Shown here: one piece after another, positions 1 to 11,769 of the stretch | How the letters are laid out: each line of letters begins with the position of its first letter | How positions within the stretch are numbered: the stretch's first letter is position 1 | Assembly (NCBI GenBank): GCA_000827325.1 | Contig: KN832881.1 | Span: 1,448,616-1,512,615, forward strand | Direction: 5' to 3' | Length of the DNA stretch: 64,000 nucleotides | Source of the DNA: Oidiodendron maius Zn | Taxonomy: Eukaryota > Ascomycota > Leotiomycetes > Myxotrichaceae | Program-made: the position numbers and the translations under genes | Notes under the pieces: generated by a model | Told to the model about the DNA's origin: nothing | The model's input: the letters and a program-made list of their open reading frames with translations, nothing else | Database searches by the model: none

Positions 1-467
1 TGTTGTACAAGAACTAATAATACACAATCGTTTACTGCAATACGGCTCCACAAAAGCAATACTCCTATATTCGGAGTGTTTCGGGCTACAGAATCGCTGG
101 CGGCGGGATTGGATCGATTGAAAAGAATGTTGCCGAGCGCACGTGACCAGAACCGATAAAGGCTTCGCGGCCCTGCGTACCCTCGGAATCCGAACCATCG
201 GAAGTCTCGTCTCCCGCACTTTTGCTCCCTGTATTCTGCACCACCGATACCCCAGATGTGTTGTAGTCCTTCTCATATATAGACCCTTCTTCCCCCCTCA
301 ATTCAACATTGATATCTCATTCTTGGACCGCTCATCAACTGCGCCTTTACTGAATGAGAAAACAAGGTACACAACGGCCACTTGAGTAACTCATCTCCTC
401 ACTAGGTACTTCCCTTTATGGCAGTTTTTTCTCTCGTCACGCCACTGACAATGAGATTACAGACAAG
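1..467. other. Left edge and EMG1 upstream region
   Basis: No gene is recognised here. A 71-codon open frame on the minus strand (301 to 86) is acidic and Ser/Gly-rich; it could be a first exon of a divergent gene leaving the window, but nothing confirms it. A TATA-like stretch lies near 276 and pyrimidine-rich DNA precedes the EMG1 start. Confidence 0.3.
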
Positions 468-1465
468 ATGACCTCGCCAATTGAACGATCAGTAAAGCGA
501 CCGAGTAAGTGTCCTCCCCGGTTTTGTTGCCCCTCTGCCTAGTGTATCTGGGCAAAAAAGCAATTTGCGCGAACAAAGCCCCTCTTTGTTGTCCCCCCCG
601 GCATCTCTGCAAACTCGAACAACGACAAATTATTATTCAACATAATACAGTCGCTGATATTCTGTCCTCATGCCAGGAACCCAGTCTCTCCCACCTCCAG
701 AACTCCCAAATCTGGTAGCTGAGCAGCATGTTCCTATCCCTTCTTCCGACAAGGATACTCCGAGGATGATCGTGGTACTGTCCAATGCCAGCCTCGAGAC
801 CTACAAAGCCTCGCATGCGGGGGGGAGACCAGGTTCTCGCGATGAGAAGTATTCGCTTCTCAACAGTGATGAGCATATTGGTGTTATGCGCAAAATGAAT
901 CGCGACATTAGCGACGCCAGACCTGATATTACCCATCAGGTTCGATAGCCAGAATTTAGTAGTACGGGCGGTATTAACATCTTTACAGTGTCTCCTCACC
1001 CTTCTCGATTCACCGATCAACAAGGCGGGCCGGCTACAAATCTTCATTCATACTGCAAAGGGCGTTCTTATCGAAGTTAGTCCGACAGTTCGCATCCCGC
1101 GTACATTCAAACGTTTTGCAGGCCTTATGGTCCAGCTACTGCACCGCCTGTCGATCCGATCCGTGAACTCTCAGGAGAAGTTGTTGAAGGTCATTCCGAA
1201 CCCGATTACTGACCACCTGCCCCCGAACTGCCGAAAAGTCACTCTGAGCTTTGATTCGGAATTGGTCCGAGTTAGAGAATACGTGGAGAGCCTAAAGCCT
1301 AAGGAGAGTATTTGCGTGTTCGTAGGTGCTATGGCAAAAGGCGCCGATAACTTCGCCGACGAATACGTGGACGAAAAGATTGCCATCAGCAACTACAGTC
1401 TTTCGGCAAGTGTGGCATGCAGCAAATTCTGCCACGCAGCGGAGGATGTTTGGGACATCATATAG
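468..1465 (+). CDS. EMG1: EMG1/NEP1 18S rRNA pseudouridine N1-methyltransferase
   Basis: SPOUT-class methyltransferase that, in the known family, N1-methylates a hypermodified pseudouridine of 18S rRNA and is needed for 40S biogenesis in the nucleolus. Three exons are inferred: 468-504, 677-939 and 989-1465. GTAAGT opens intron 1; the second intron is 49 nt. Joined, they give 258 residues, close to the yeast protein (about 252). Family blocks are visible: an IVVL-A-LET strand early on, ARPDITHQ at the exon 2/3 junction, [10 protein letters not shown], then [17 protein letters not shown] and the C-terminal VFVGAMAKG segment carrying the SAM-binding knot. The exon 2 acceptor could instead be at 701 (also in frame), which would drop eight residues of the poorly conserved N-terminus. 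The frame is intact throughout. Confident assignment; exon 1 is the least certain part. Confidence 0.93.
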
Positions 1466-2755
1466 TCACCCTCGCTGGTATAGATCTCTCGACGTGTCTA
1501 GCATCCAATACCAGAGAGCATGAGAAGAGAGGTCGAAAAAGGTGAAAGCGGGACCGTATGTGGAGCTCACGATCACAACATTGTGTGCTCTGTGTATATA
1601 GGTCGCCGGGCTTGGGCTTCTGTGTGATCTGTCTCTGTTTTTACAACCAAAACATTAGGCGTTCAACACCAGGATCCAAGACGCTTTAGTCGTCTTTTGT
1701 GGTCCAACTCAACTTGGGTTCCACTTTCTCTTTTATTTCTCGAATTCGCCGGGCTTGGCCTTAACTAGCTGATTCTGGTAAGTAGCTCCCGTGAGTAAAT
1801 GGTTACGCTGCATGGTGTCCTTTGGCAATGCTGTTAGCAGCAGTTGGGCTGCGATCGATGGGGGTTTGACTTGGGTTGGGCAGGGTAGTGCGAATAGCCT
1901 CGTCCGGGCAAAAGAAGGAAAAACTAGATATGCATACATAATGGGTGGATAGTAATGAAGGAATGTCAGCCTTGCGATGAGCCCTTCCAAACAAACATAA
2001 TCCTTCTGGCCATCTTGTCGTGTTTCCTCCTTATTCCAACGCGTCGGAGAGTTCAGCACCTCGGGGACCAACCGTGCAAGGACAAGGCTACGGCGCTTAA
2101 CCCCATTAACTCCCGTGATACCAATCAATCAGAAGCCTTGCCTCAGGGTCACATCTCACAGAGCTCTTCGGGTGACTGCTGCATATCTCTCCCACTGCGT
2201 CGACCAAGCGGCATTTCCTATTCGCCGGGCTCGGGCGCACCAAGACCAATCACTGCAGATGGGAGTGCGACTGCAGGCCCCTCCACCACTCAAGGACGTC
2301 CGGAAACCCTCCTTTTGCGAAGGATGGTCGTGATCACAGTGGAGGACACAGAAACGTGGCATACGGACGGGAGCATGACGGTTACTAGCAAATGTGTCCG
2401 TGCCTGGCCTTGCCCAATATTGATAGGATACGGACGGTGAGTTTTGGAGGAGACAAAGAGGCCTGCAGTCGATGGGATTCACGACAGGAGAGATCGGGAG
2501 CCATTGCTTTTGGGCGAAGTCTTCGCCGCCTTACCACTGTCTGCCTATTTAGTTTTTTTGTACGCCCGTCTTGACTGCTCGTACCCTTTTCGCACCCTCT
2601 CGATCCCGAGGACTTCGTTTTGATTCAGTCGAAACCCTGCTCTGCAGCGTCACGCGGTTTCCCGGCGGTTACAGCTGGAGTTAGTGGGCTCTTTTGCACT
2701 TGAACCGCCTGTAGGCATATTAAGCAGCGTCTCCCCTCGCCTCTCCGTTGTAGGG
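1466..2755. other. Intergenic region EMG1 to VOC gene
   Basis: Open frames of 60-160 codons occur on both strands, but none has recognisable motifs or consistent splice structure. A CT-rich stretch from about 2530 to 2755 looks like the leader of the downstream gene. A possible 3' splice acceptor (pyrimidine tract then TTGTAG) ends at 2753, so an upstream non-coding exon is possible. Confidence 0.4.
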
Positions 2756-4303
2756 ATGAGTATCAACGACAGCCCGACCATTGAAGTTTCCCACCTCCCA
2801 TCCGCGGCGTCATTCTACGCAGAGGTCGCGCAGCCCTTGGGCATCTCCTACCTCTCAGCTTCGGAGTCACGGGTAAACTTCGGATGGGTTTCACCTGGCC
2901 CCGACAGCAACGCCCCGCAGCCTCAGGTCGTGCTGTCTCTGCGACAGTCGCCCACCTTCCAGGTGCAGAGATCCTCGATCACCCTGCTGGCCAATTCTCG
3001 TGGAGCCGTGGAGTCGTTCTATAAGAAGGGCCTGCTCGCAAACAGCTGGCAGACGGATCACGCAATTCAGCACTCCCCGGCGGAGACGAGGGCCCGTATA
3101 AGGGACCTTGACGGCAACATGTTAGAAGCAGTCTATGCTCCACGAGCGCCCGGTGCGCTCCCGCGAAGGAGAACTCTCGATATAGAGACGGCCAGCACGC
3201 CGAAGGAAGCTCGTCGGGTCCTGCAGTGGCAGCAGGAGGTCGCGAGAAGCGTGGCCGAGCTTGATCCCGAACGTACACCGCCCCCGCCTTCTTTGCGTGG
3301 GGCTGGGCCGGCTCCCGGTGAAGAGGTGGTGACCATGCGAGAGAGAGATGGGAGTAGGGCCCCGATTCAATATAGGCGTTCTGACACCTATCCTCTTGCG
3401 GCTCCGCATGCATCGGAGCGCGGCGCCTCGCGCTTGGTGAGCCGAGAGACGATTCGAACAGAGCGGTACCACCGCCCGAGTGAGAGTGACGGTGGCGGGA
3501 GAGGGCTGACTGGGATGAAGTTAGTCGGTACGTTGCTCGGTGCTGCTGCTGGTGCTGCAATTGCTTATGCTGCCGTGCGATCAGACTCGCCACCTCGTTA
3601 TGGCCCGCCGCGTCGAGCGAGCCATGGGGACCGCCCCATCCAGAGCTATCCGCAGGTGTATCGTGACCCACGGGACGTGCCACATACTGGTGCGAGAGGC
3701 GTGGAGAGGGTACCAACGAGGAGTTATATCGGCATGGATCCTAGACAGACTCAATATGTTGCTCAATACACGATTGCTGGACCGCCACCTAGCAGAGTCC
3801 ATGACTGGGCTAGAATCGAGGAGAGAAGTCACGCAAGCTATCGCGGAGGCAGGTCAGAACTAAAACAGGTTGTGCAGGAAAGAAGTCGCAGTGAATCCGG
3901 TAGCACTCGGTACTCTCGCCCGCCCCCAGCCCTACCCCGCTCAAGGAGTCCGCACTCCCCATCGCAGGCCTCTCGTCATAGCCACAGGTCCCATCATAGT
4001 GAGGACAAGACCGCTCGTCTCCATAGACTGGAAGGCGAACGAGAGAGTTATGTCTCGGCCAGAAGTCAACGAACAGAAAAGCCGGATGTAAGATACGACG
4101 GCGGGATAAGTACGACCACAATTAGAATCGTCCCCAGAGATGAGAGGAGAAGTGCCATCTCGGCACGCAACATACCGCTTCCTGAGAGCTTGATTGGCGG
4201 TTCTAGATACGCCCAGAGCGTTGCTCCAAGTGATAGTGTAAGTTCGGTTGGTAGCAAGAGAGAGAGGGAACGTCTGAGGGATCGGATGCGCGAGAGGTGG
4301 TGA
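2756..4303 (+). CDS. Glyoxalase/VOC-like protein with long basic disordered tail
   Basis: 515 residues in one exon. Residues 1-150 resemble a vicinal-oxygen-chelate (glyoxalase/bleomycin-resistance) fold: an opening strand followed by ASFYAEVAQPLG, and a closing strand RIRDLDGNMLEAVY typical of the family. After about residue 160 the protein changes character: Arg/Ser/Pro/Tyr-rich, low complexity, with one hydrophobic Gly/Ala-rich stretch at about 252-275 that could be a membrane segment, then more than 200 residues rich in RS, SH and RE pairs. I chose the ATG at 2756 because the VOC domain starts directly there; the in-frame codons upstream contain no ATG. The metal-binding residues of the VOC fold cannot be assigned with confidence, so an enzymatic activity is not claimed. 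The tail may be a fungal-specific extension. Confidence 0.8.
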   Translation: MSINDSPTIEVSHLPSAASFYAEVAQPLGISYLSASESRVNFGWVSPGPDSNAPQPQVVLSLRQSPTFQVQRSSITLLANSRGAVESFYKKGLLANSWQTDHAIQHSPAETRARIRDLDGNMLEAVYAPRAPGALPRRRTLDIETASTPKEARRVLQWQQEVARSVAELDPERTPPPPSLRGAGPAPGEEVVTMRERDGSRAPIQYRRSDTYPLAAPHASERGASRLVSRETIRTERYHRPSESDGGGRGLTGMKLVGTLLGAAAGAAIAYAAVRSDSPPRYGPPRRASHGDRPIQSYPQVYRDPRDVPHTGARGVERVPTRSYIGMDPRQTQYVAQYTIAGPPPSRVHDWARIEERSHASYRGGRSELKQVVQERSRSESGSTRYSRPPPALPRSRSPHSPSQASRHSHRSHHSEDKTARLHRLEGERESYVSARSQRTEKPDVRYDGGISTTTIRIVPRDERRSAISARNIPLPESLIGGSRYAQSVAPSDSVSSVGSKRERERLRDRMRERW

Positions 4304-4777
4304 GGCTGATATCGACAGAGAATAGCCCACCGGGTTATAGTGGGCAACAGGACTGATACAATGGTGTATTAACGATTGGTTATGATTTGCGCAACATGAT
4401 TAACGAGATCAACATAATGGACGAAAAGAGGCTCGCAGGTGGAATCTTAAACAGCATATCAATCCACTAGGCATGGATTTTGCCGACACCGGTTAGGCTT
4501 GAGTGAGTCTGGAAGCCGTCAGTGTCAGTAATTCACGGTATTAGCTGGACCAGAGTCTTCCCTATCCAGTTTTGAGTAAATGTATATCAATTCAATGCAT
4601 TATAAAAGAATACTCTGCATCGACTTCGAGTTCAGCGTATAGTACGATGAGAATTGGGAATTTGTGCTAGACAAGTACGACTTCGCCCAGCCATCCTCAC
4701 AAGGCGATAGTGCAGGTACGGACATGGCAGTACACGAAGTTGAGGTCGAAAGCACCTCAACTCGTGGTGGTGTGACT
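4304..4777. other. Intergenic, nothing recognised
   Basis: This is the 3' flank of the VOC gene. No coding potential or RNA gene is seen; it becomes AT-rich towards the dispersed repeat that starts near 4778. Confidence 0.5.
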
Positions 4778-5062
4778 TAGATACTAACTCTAGTTAAAAA
4801 AGTTAAAGCTCACTAAATTTAAGATATATTAATCCTTCCTATCTTATTTCCTTACTATTTTAGTACACTATCTTGTTCCTTTATCTAGTATTAATCTTTA
4901 TCTAGCTATATTTAACATCCTATATCATTATCATTATCTACCTTAGCTTTACTCTCTGTACCCTATAGGCTATCTAGAATTTAGGTAACTTCTAAACTTT
5001 CTTGATCATCTAGCTAAGCTAGGACATCGATGAGCATCTCTAACAATCCTACTTCCCACTCC
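4778..5062 (+). repeat. Dispersed repeat, copy 1 (inverted relative to 17587-17875)
   Basis: About 285 bp of AT-rich sequence whose reverse complement recurs at 17587-17875 with an estimated 88-90% identity by eye. Many differences are C/T or G/A transitions, plus a 3-nt indel near 4838. Read on the minus strand, the 5062 end carries a short frame (EWEVGLLEMLID, stop, LDDQESLEVT, stop) that matches the other copy, which suggests the 3' end of a transposon ORF followed by its untranslated tail. No terminal repeats or target-site duplication could be defined. Confidence 0.8.
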
Positions 5063-6713
5063 AAGCCGCTTAGTTCACCTAGCACCGCTACCAATATCAA
5101 GCCCACATCTAGCCACACCGATCCACACTCTGGCTCTGTCAGCGGGAATATTTTCTGCAATAATAGCGCATGCTGTATGCGCAAGTCCATAGTGAATACC
5201 GCTCTCCGCATCATCGTATGCATTCAGCGAAAAGAGCCTCTGATCCGGATACGAGGGGCGAAAGACACTACACCGTCGTCGGGCGGCGGGAGATAGCAGA
5301 AATCGAAACTGCTCGGGGATGGGGGTTTGCTCACAGGATGGAGCATCCCGCAAGATGACTCTTGGTTGCATATCAAATACCACTATTCGAGATTGGCATA
5401 CTGCCATGATAGGCGTACCTGACCTCTAATCAAGATACCTTAGCTCCACTCTCTGTGAGGGACGAACGTAAAGACACGGCCCTTCTCCCGTCGAGGTATG
5501 CAGCGTTGGATTTTGTAACGTAGCGAGCAGACATATATCGACCAACATACGACGAGAAAAAGGGAGAAGCTTGAAGCGGATACCCGTTTACAGTTGGCTC
5601 AACGAATATGGCTATTTTAAAGAAGGCGAAATATTTATTTTAGAAATGCCTTGTAAATAAATATAATGAATTGATATACTATAGACACTGGCAATCACTC
5701 TAAACTGGGGATGATGCCACGTGATCAATCCTGAAAAGGGGGGTTTAAAGAGTTTCGCTAAAGTATCTTCTTCGGGATTACTTCTGCGAACGAGACACAT
5801 TAAGTAACTGCAAATATCCCGGACAAGAGGCACAGCACGATCTTTTTATCTATTTCATTTGACCTAATCCAGGTCAAATCGGGAATGACCGTGCGTGAGC
5901 TATGGAGAAAGTATCCACTAGTATTAATACCACGCGAAATGTAAACCCAGTGAATGTGCGTTCCGTTAACTTCGTACGTAGAGTAGCGTGCGACTCCAAA
6001 TACCGCCCCAAAATAAAAGCGATCGTGCCGGGGGTATAGCTAAAAAAATCTCAATGCTCGCCCACCATAGCAAATATGAGGTACGCATCGGCCAAACAAA
6101 ATAAAAAGGTCAGACAAAACCCATACGCAACAAAACACCCGCGCCCGTTCCGTGCAAGATCTCCTTGATTCCCAAGGTGTGCGAGTGGCGGCCGTAACAT
6201 GCCCGATTCTCTCCCATTATGATCCCCCGCCGGCGGTTTATCCCGTCAATACCCTACCGCTGGCGACCCAATGCAAGAGGAATCCAGTTCGTGAGAGACC
6301 CAATCCTAGGTACCAAAACGCTCGTCCAAATGCCCAAAGTTAAGACATGACCCGAAGTGAAAGATAGGAAATGTGGCGATGATGATGATGTCGTATCCTA
6401 TTCTGTGGCAAGGATCCGTTGTCGTGTCCATTGGTTTCATCGGAGGTCACCTAATTTCCCCAATCTATACCTGATGATCGTGGGGAGTGGCGTAATCCGG
6501 AAATTTGCAATGGTGTGAAATGCATTCGTTAGTGTGTCGTCGATTCAGTCGTGTCATGTCCTGGCGTATTAAAAGAAACTACGCGGGTATCTTGAGAATG
6601 AATGGGGAGTATATATATAATACACCGTCGAATATCCCTCTCTGAATTCCATCCTCCCGCCATGAGCTCCCCCACAGGGGAGAAATGCGGCGGGAGGCGG
6701 AATCGGGACTCTA
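5063..6713. other. Intergenic region downstream of the C2H2 gene
   Basis: No gene is recognised. Several short open frames are present (for example 5612-5833 on the minus strand), but none shows a domain or splice pattern. The part next to 6714 is the 3' flank of the zinc-finger gene. Confidence 0.45.
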
Positions 6714-8856
6714 CTAGTAGGCCGCGGCGCCGACATTCTCCTCGCTTGTCGCAACTGCAACCAGGGCCTCGAGTCTCAGCATGCTATTGTCTGGGGCTTT
6801 GGGCTCCTGCTGCTGTGGGTCGATCTGTGGCGCTTGCTTGCCATGTGCGTAAGTATATGCCGCGTCGGCGCCATGAGGATGGGGGTAGTGCGCATACGCG
6901 CTCTGCTCATGAGAGGGTCCAGATCGAGGATCGTGTGCAGGGTAGCTGTCCCGAGTCTCCACATAGCCATTGGCGTGTACAATGCTCGGGTTAGTATCTC
7001 GAGCAGTGGTGCTGCTGGGCGTCCCTGGCACATTCTCGGAGCTGCTTGAGCCCTCGGGGGAGGTGCGCTGGAGCTGAGGATCGACAACTGGCTGCGGAGG
7101 GTGGGAGACGGGACCCTGGTACCACGCCTGTCGTTTAGCCTCCCTTGGAGTGACCACCGGCGCACTCTGGTGGTGATATGCGGCCGGGTGCTGAGAACGA
7201 TCGGGATAGGACGTCTCCTCGAAACGCACCTGAGAGGGCGGGGCACGCGCCTGCTCCGCTCGTGCCTGAACTGCGTAATTGGCCTCGGACGCCCACGAAC
7301 TCGCGGAGTCGTAGGGTGTCGGTCCTCGACCAACGTCCAATCGATCGGGGTAGGACCGAGGCGCTCCCATCTCCCATGGCTGGCTGCCTCGCCTCTCCAC
7401 CCGGTACGGCTCGCCCCCATGCACGGGTGGCCGGCTTGGGGTGTCAATGTCCATGGGGCTGGGCTGGCGGTGGATGGGTGTCACCGATCGGGTGATGGAG
7501 TCAAAGCTCTCGATCCCGGGAAGCCGCATCTGGTTCTGGTCTGAGGGCGGTCCACGATTGGGGATCACTGGTGAGTGGTAGTGGGCCGGGGCGGGGTTCT
7601 GCAGCCTAGTGGTGAAGCCTGTGTATGGCTCTGGATGAGCCCAGGTCTTCCTCTTGTAGGTCTCGTCGGTCGAGTGCGAAACTGAGTCTCGTCTTGACCA
7701 AGTCGAGGACGTGGGGCTCGTCACCATCGTACCCGATGGGGACAAGACCGGCGAGTTCAGATTCATCGTGGGCGGGCCATAGGAGCCTCCCCGCGCATGA
7801 TGATATGGGTAGGTTGGGGAGGGGACTGACAATCGTCGCCCTGGCGTGCGCGGTGCAGAGTAGAGGCTCTGAGATCGCGAGTGGGTATGAGTCGAGCTGG
7901 GTGACTGCAGGCTGGGGCCCCAGCGGGGACTGTTCTGGCCGGTCGAGAGGGTCGAGGAGGGCGGGGTGCTGAAGCCTCCAGGGGAAGGGGGACGGTACGG
8001 GTACTGGCCAGGGCTGTCCGGCTGGTAGATGACCTCGCCCGATAGTCGGTTGCCCGCCATGACCAGAGGAGCTGGACGCCTCCGGACATCTTCCCTAGGT
8101 CCGTATGCCGAAGTGAAGGAAGAGATACTCGACGCCGAGAGGGAATTGCGCTGGTGGCCACGGACGGGACCTGGCTGGCCGCCCGCCGTCGTGGCCCTCG
8201 ACCGCACTCCTGGGGGCCTGGCCCTATCCGTTCGCACTTGTCTCGGGAACCGGGCGGGGCCGGTCGCGGCGAGGGAATCGACGGGTATCTCCTCATTGAC
8301 GTGCACGGTCTGCGCGTGCTGGCGCAAGTTGTCGAGTCTCGAGAATCGGCGCGAGCAGTGACATTGGAAGGGGCGCTCGCCGGTATGCCTCCTATGAGAC
8401 GCGGATGTGTGAGTAGATATAGAATGACGAGCAGAGGGGGTGCGCCTACCGAATATGCCTGGCCAGGTGCTCGCTGCGAGTGAAGCTCAAGGTACAGGGA
8501 GGGTAGTCAGTGCAGTAGAAGCGCTGTGACTTCTTCTTCTTCCCGGGCTCATCGGCGTTGACGCTGCCCTCGGACTGGTCCCGACTCTCGTCGGAGGCCT
8601 CCATATCGACGTCCTCGCCGTCACGAGTGCCCGGACGCTGGCGGCCCGGGGGATCTGGAACGTCCTCTGTGCGGGCTGCAGGCGTCGGGAGAGGCTCAGT
8701 TGGTCGTGGTTCTTGAGAGGGTAGGGTGCCAAAGTTGGCTCTCGTAGGCGTGGTAGAGTCGGAGAGTTGCGGCTGAGAAGCGGTACGGGGAGTCGTCGTG
8801 GGCGTGGCCTCACGGCTCTGGCTGCGATGGCCGGCCGGGACGTGCAGGACCTGCAT
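6714..8856 (-). CDS. C2H2 zinc-finger transcription factor (Rgm1/Usv1-like)
   Basis: Two exons, 8856-8450 and 8391-6714, joined across a 58-nt intron that falls inside the zinc-finger region (donor GTAGGC, acceptor CATAG). The protein has about 694 residues. Finger 1 lies at about 109-136 (C-x5-C, then [14 protein letters not shown]) and finger 2 at about 141-163 ([19 protein letters not shown]), the tight pair seen in fungal Rgm1/Usv1 'up in starvation' type repressors/activators. An acidic KKKK-containing patch precedes finger 1; the long C-terminus is Pro/Ser/Tyr-rich and disordered, as usual for this class. The first in-frame ATG is at 8856; an earlier GTG was rejected. It probably acts in the nucleus on nutrient or stress genes, but this is inferred from family only. 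A very long pyrimidine-rich leader lies upstream. Confidence 0.87.
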
Positions 8857-10600
8857 GTTGATGATGTGAGGTTTGTGTAAGTCGGCAGAAGGGATCACGG
8901 ATGGCGGAGGCGAGGACGAGGACTCTCTGACGAAGGCAAGACCGACGAAGGCAGTCTCGGGTCAGCGCGCATCCGCACGCAGGGCGAGATGGGCAGGGCG
9001 GAGGTTGGGGAGGGTGGCCGCTTGGAGTCGAGAGGGACGGGTCGTCCGTGTGTATACGAGGGGGACGACGAACGACTGGTACAGGGGCGGCGGGCGTCAA
9101 AAAAGACGAAGGTCAGGGGACGCCGTTTGACCAGCAACAGGCGTCGCCAGGAACCCGCGCGGGGGAGGGGGGAAGTCAGGACGGCGGAGATGACGAGCGA
9201 GGTGAGGGTGCTCCAGGCGGAGATGAGCTGGAGGAAGAGAAGGAGAGACGAGGTAGAGGATGAGGAAGATGTGAGAAGAGGCGAGGGGAGAGGGAGAGAT
9301 GTGACGGAAGATAGACGAACGGACTCTGTAGAAGACGCGCGAGGGCGCGAGCGAGACCTCTGGGGACAGAAAGCCGTGAGCGAGCAGCGAGTCGAAGGGT
9401 CGAAGGGTTGAAGGGGATCGATAAGGGAGGCGGGGGCGGCGCAGGGGGGGACTGGGCGCACTGGGGGGCTGGACGCTGGGACGCTGGGACTGGACACCGG
9501 GACGGGGAGATTTTTGACAGCTCTGAAGGGGCGCGATCGGGCGGACGAAGGATCGGCAGGTTGCGGCGCGTCGGGAGATATTGGAGAGCTGTGGTGGGAA
9601 GAGGAAGGCGTGGAGGGAGGGATAGAGAGAGGTGTCCCCCGAATGACGATGACGAGGAGGGCGAAAGAAGGAAGAGATGACGAAGGGAAAGAAGAAAGAG
9701 AAGAAGAGGTCGATTGACGATGATGATGCCGGTAATGATGATGATGAAGAGGGAGAAGAGAAGGGGCGGAGGAGGTGGAGGCGGAGGCGGCGGCGGCGGA
9801 GGAGGAGAAGGAGGAAGGTAGAAGGAGGTATATGTGGATTGGGGGTGATGGGAGAGCGATGCGCAAACGGCGATGGGATGGGCAGAAGGACGCGCAGCGA
9901 TGGAACTCTCTGGATGAAGGGCGGGTTTCTGGTTCCTGTGCCTGGCAGATAAGCGAGTCAAGGGCACACGTCTGTTGAAATGCGGCGGCCTGGGCGGTCG
10001 GGGTGGAGGAGGAGCAGTCGTCGTGAGGAGGTGAGGGGGGACGTGAGGGAGGTGGGTGATGGTGGAGGAGAGAGAGGGGAGAAGAAGAGAAGACGAAGGG
10101 GATGAAAAGAAGGAGGAAGCAGCATGAGAAGAGGAGGGAGAAAGAGTAGGAGGAGATACCGTCGATGGCCAGAATCTAGACGGACGTCGATGGCGGCGAC
10201 CCCCCTTCCCCACGAGACCCAGAGCCATCATATAATAATCTACGACAACGACGAGTGCATTTTTCCTCGCCGCCGCGGCCATGATTCTCCCAACCCGCCG
10301 GCGCAGGCCCACTGCACCCACCTGCTCGCAATCTTCACACCTCTCTCGTTGTCCCAGGAAGTCTCTTCTGTCCCTCTGCCCCGCGTGCCTTACTTTGCCC
10401 AGTATCTGTCGCCGGCTGCAGGGCTCTGGTACCTCGACCCCTCGCGTGATGTCACGGTCTCGAGGGGTACAGCTGGGAAGTGTCGCCGCCCCAGATGTCA
10501 GGCAGCCCACCCATCCCGCGTAAACTGATGGCCACCAGGTTTCATTCAAATCCACCACCATAACAAGATAGCCCCAGAGGACAACCATCTCCACAATCTT
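8857..10600 (-). promoter_or_regulatory. Long pyrimidine-rich 5' leader/promoter of the C2H2 gene
   Basis: On the coding strand of the zinc-finger gene this 1.7 kb is strikingly rich in C and T, with CCT/CCG triplet runs around 9640-10130. Long open frames exist here only because of composition and encode poly-Pro/Ser stretches. Long CT-rich leaders are common before fungal regulator genes, so I read this as 5' UTR plus core promoter. The transcription start cannot be placed. Confidence 0.45.
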
Positions 10601-11769
10601 CTCTCCTTCCCAGCTAGAGCTATAGAAAGAGAGAGAGCGAGCGAGTGACAGGACCCTCCCACCGCCATCAAACGTTACCTCCCGCCGCCGAGCGCGCCCT
10701 TCGTCCCTCCTCGCATCATGGAACCATCAGCCTCGAGCAGTCGTCCTCCTCATCCAGAGCTCAGGAACGCGGCGACGTCACGGGACCACAGACCCAATGA
10801 CGGCACCCCGAACCCACACAGCAGGCGGGATGTCCAATCCATCATCCATTCGATAACCAACAATCAACAGTGCATCTTACGTAGCTTCCAACATCGACCA
10901 CATCATGATTAGTTCACTCGACACCACCATCAGGCCATGCCGCACGTCGCCGCCCCCCATCTTCCATTCCGCGATGGAGAGAGCAAGTACATGCAACGAA
11001 CGAACGAATCACCCAGCTCGCCCCTCGGACACAGGTATCGCCATCATCCAGAAGAATCCCCCACCACCCCGCCGCCACCTCTCTCACCCCCCCCTCGTCC
11101 ATCGCTCTCGCCGTCCCCGCCGCTAGCCTCACATCCCGCTCGGGATGGTCTGGGCATCAGGAATCTAGACCCGTCTCACGCCTAAACGGCCCAGCCGCAC
11201 CCAAATTTCTCTGCTCGACACTACAGGGCCACGGCAACCTAGCCCTGGGCCAAGATCGCCTCTTCCTCACCCCCTTGGGCATGAGGCTAAGAATAGGCTG
11301 GAGAGGCCAGCCCATCATCATCCCTGCAGGCACCCGTCTTTGCTGTAGTCGCCACAAGTCTCCGACTTACCTATCCCTCCTAAGGCACGCTGGCTAGGAC
11401 CATTCTCTTGCCAAAAGGGGTATTGAGGCTATTCTCTTCTACTGTATCCACTCACAAGCCACTAGCCTCCTATGACGCCTACCCCTTCCAGCCTCCAATC
11501 AAACTACTCCCAATTTACGCTTCGGTCACTCCTCCCGCGCTCTGAGCCAGACCTTGAAATCGCCCATCTCGGACCAAGGGGTTGCCCTGCTGCAGCTAGG
11601 GCACCTCCCACCTCCTACCCCCCGGTGGCTGCTCCTGTCTCCAGGAACTGGAGGTTGTGGACTTGGAAAAGGAAGCGCCCTATTGCTACCTCTCCTGTAC
11701 CTCCCACCAGGCAAGGCACGCAAACAGGCACACCAGGGCACGAGAAACCCAATCCTACCATCATGCTAT
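10601..11769. other. Unassigned region
   Basis: No supported gene. The sequence is CT-rich on the plus strand with short open frames (such as 11472-11867) that show no domain. Part of it may be far-upstream promoter for the C2H2 gene, or eroded 3' sequence of the coiled-coil gene at 11.8-15.2 kb. Confidence 0.35.

Noticed and set aside
9176-10594. 472-codon Pro/Ser-rich open frame on the minus strand
   Set aside because: It exists because the strand is pyrimidine-rich, contains poly-Pro runs and has no domain or splice pattern. It is better explained as leader DNA of the C2H2 gene.
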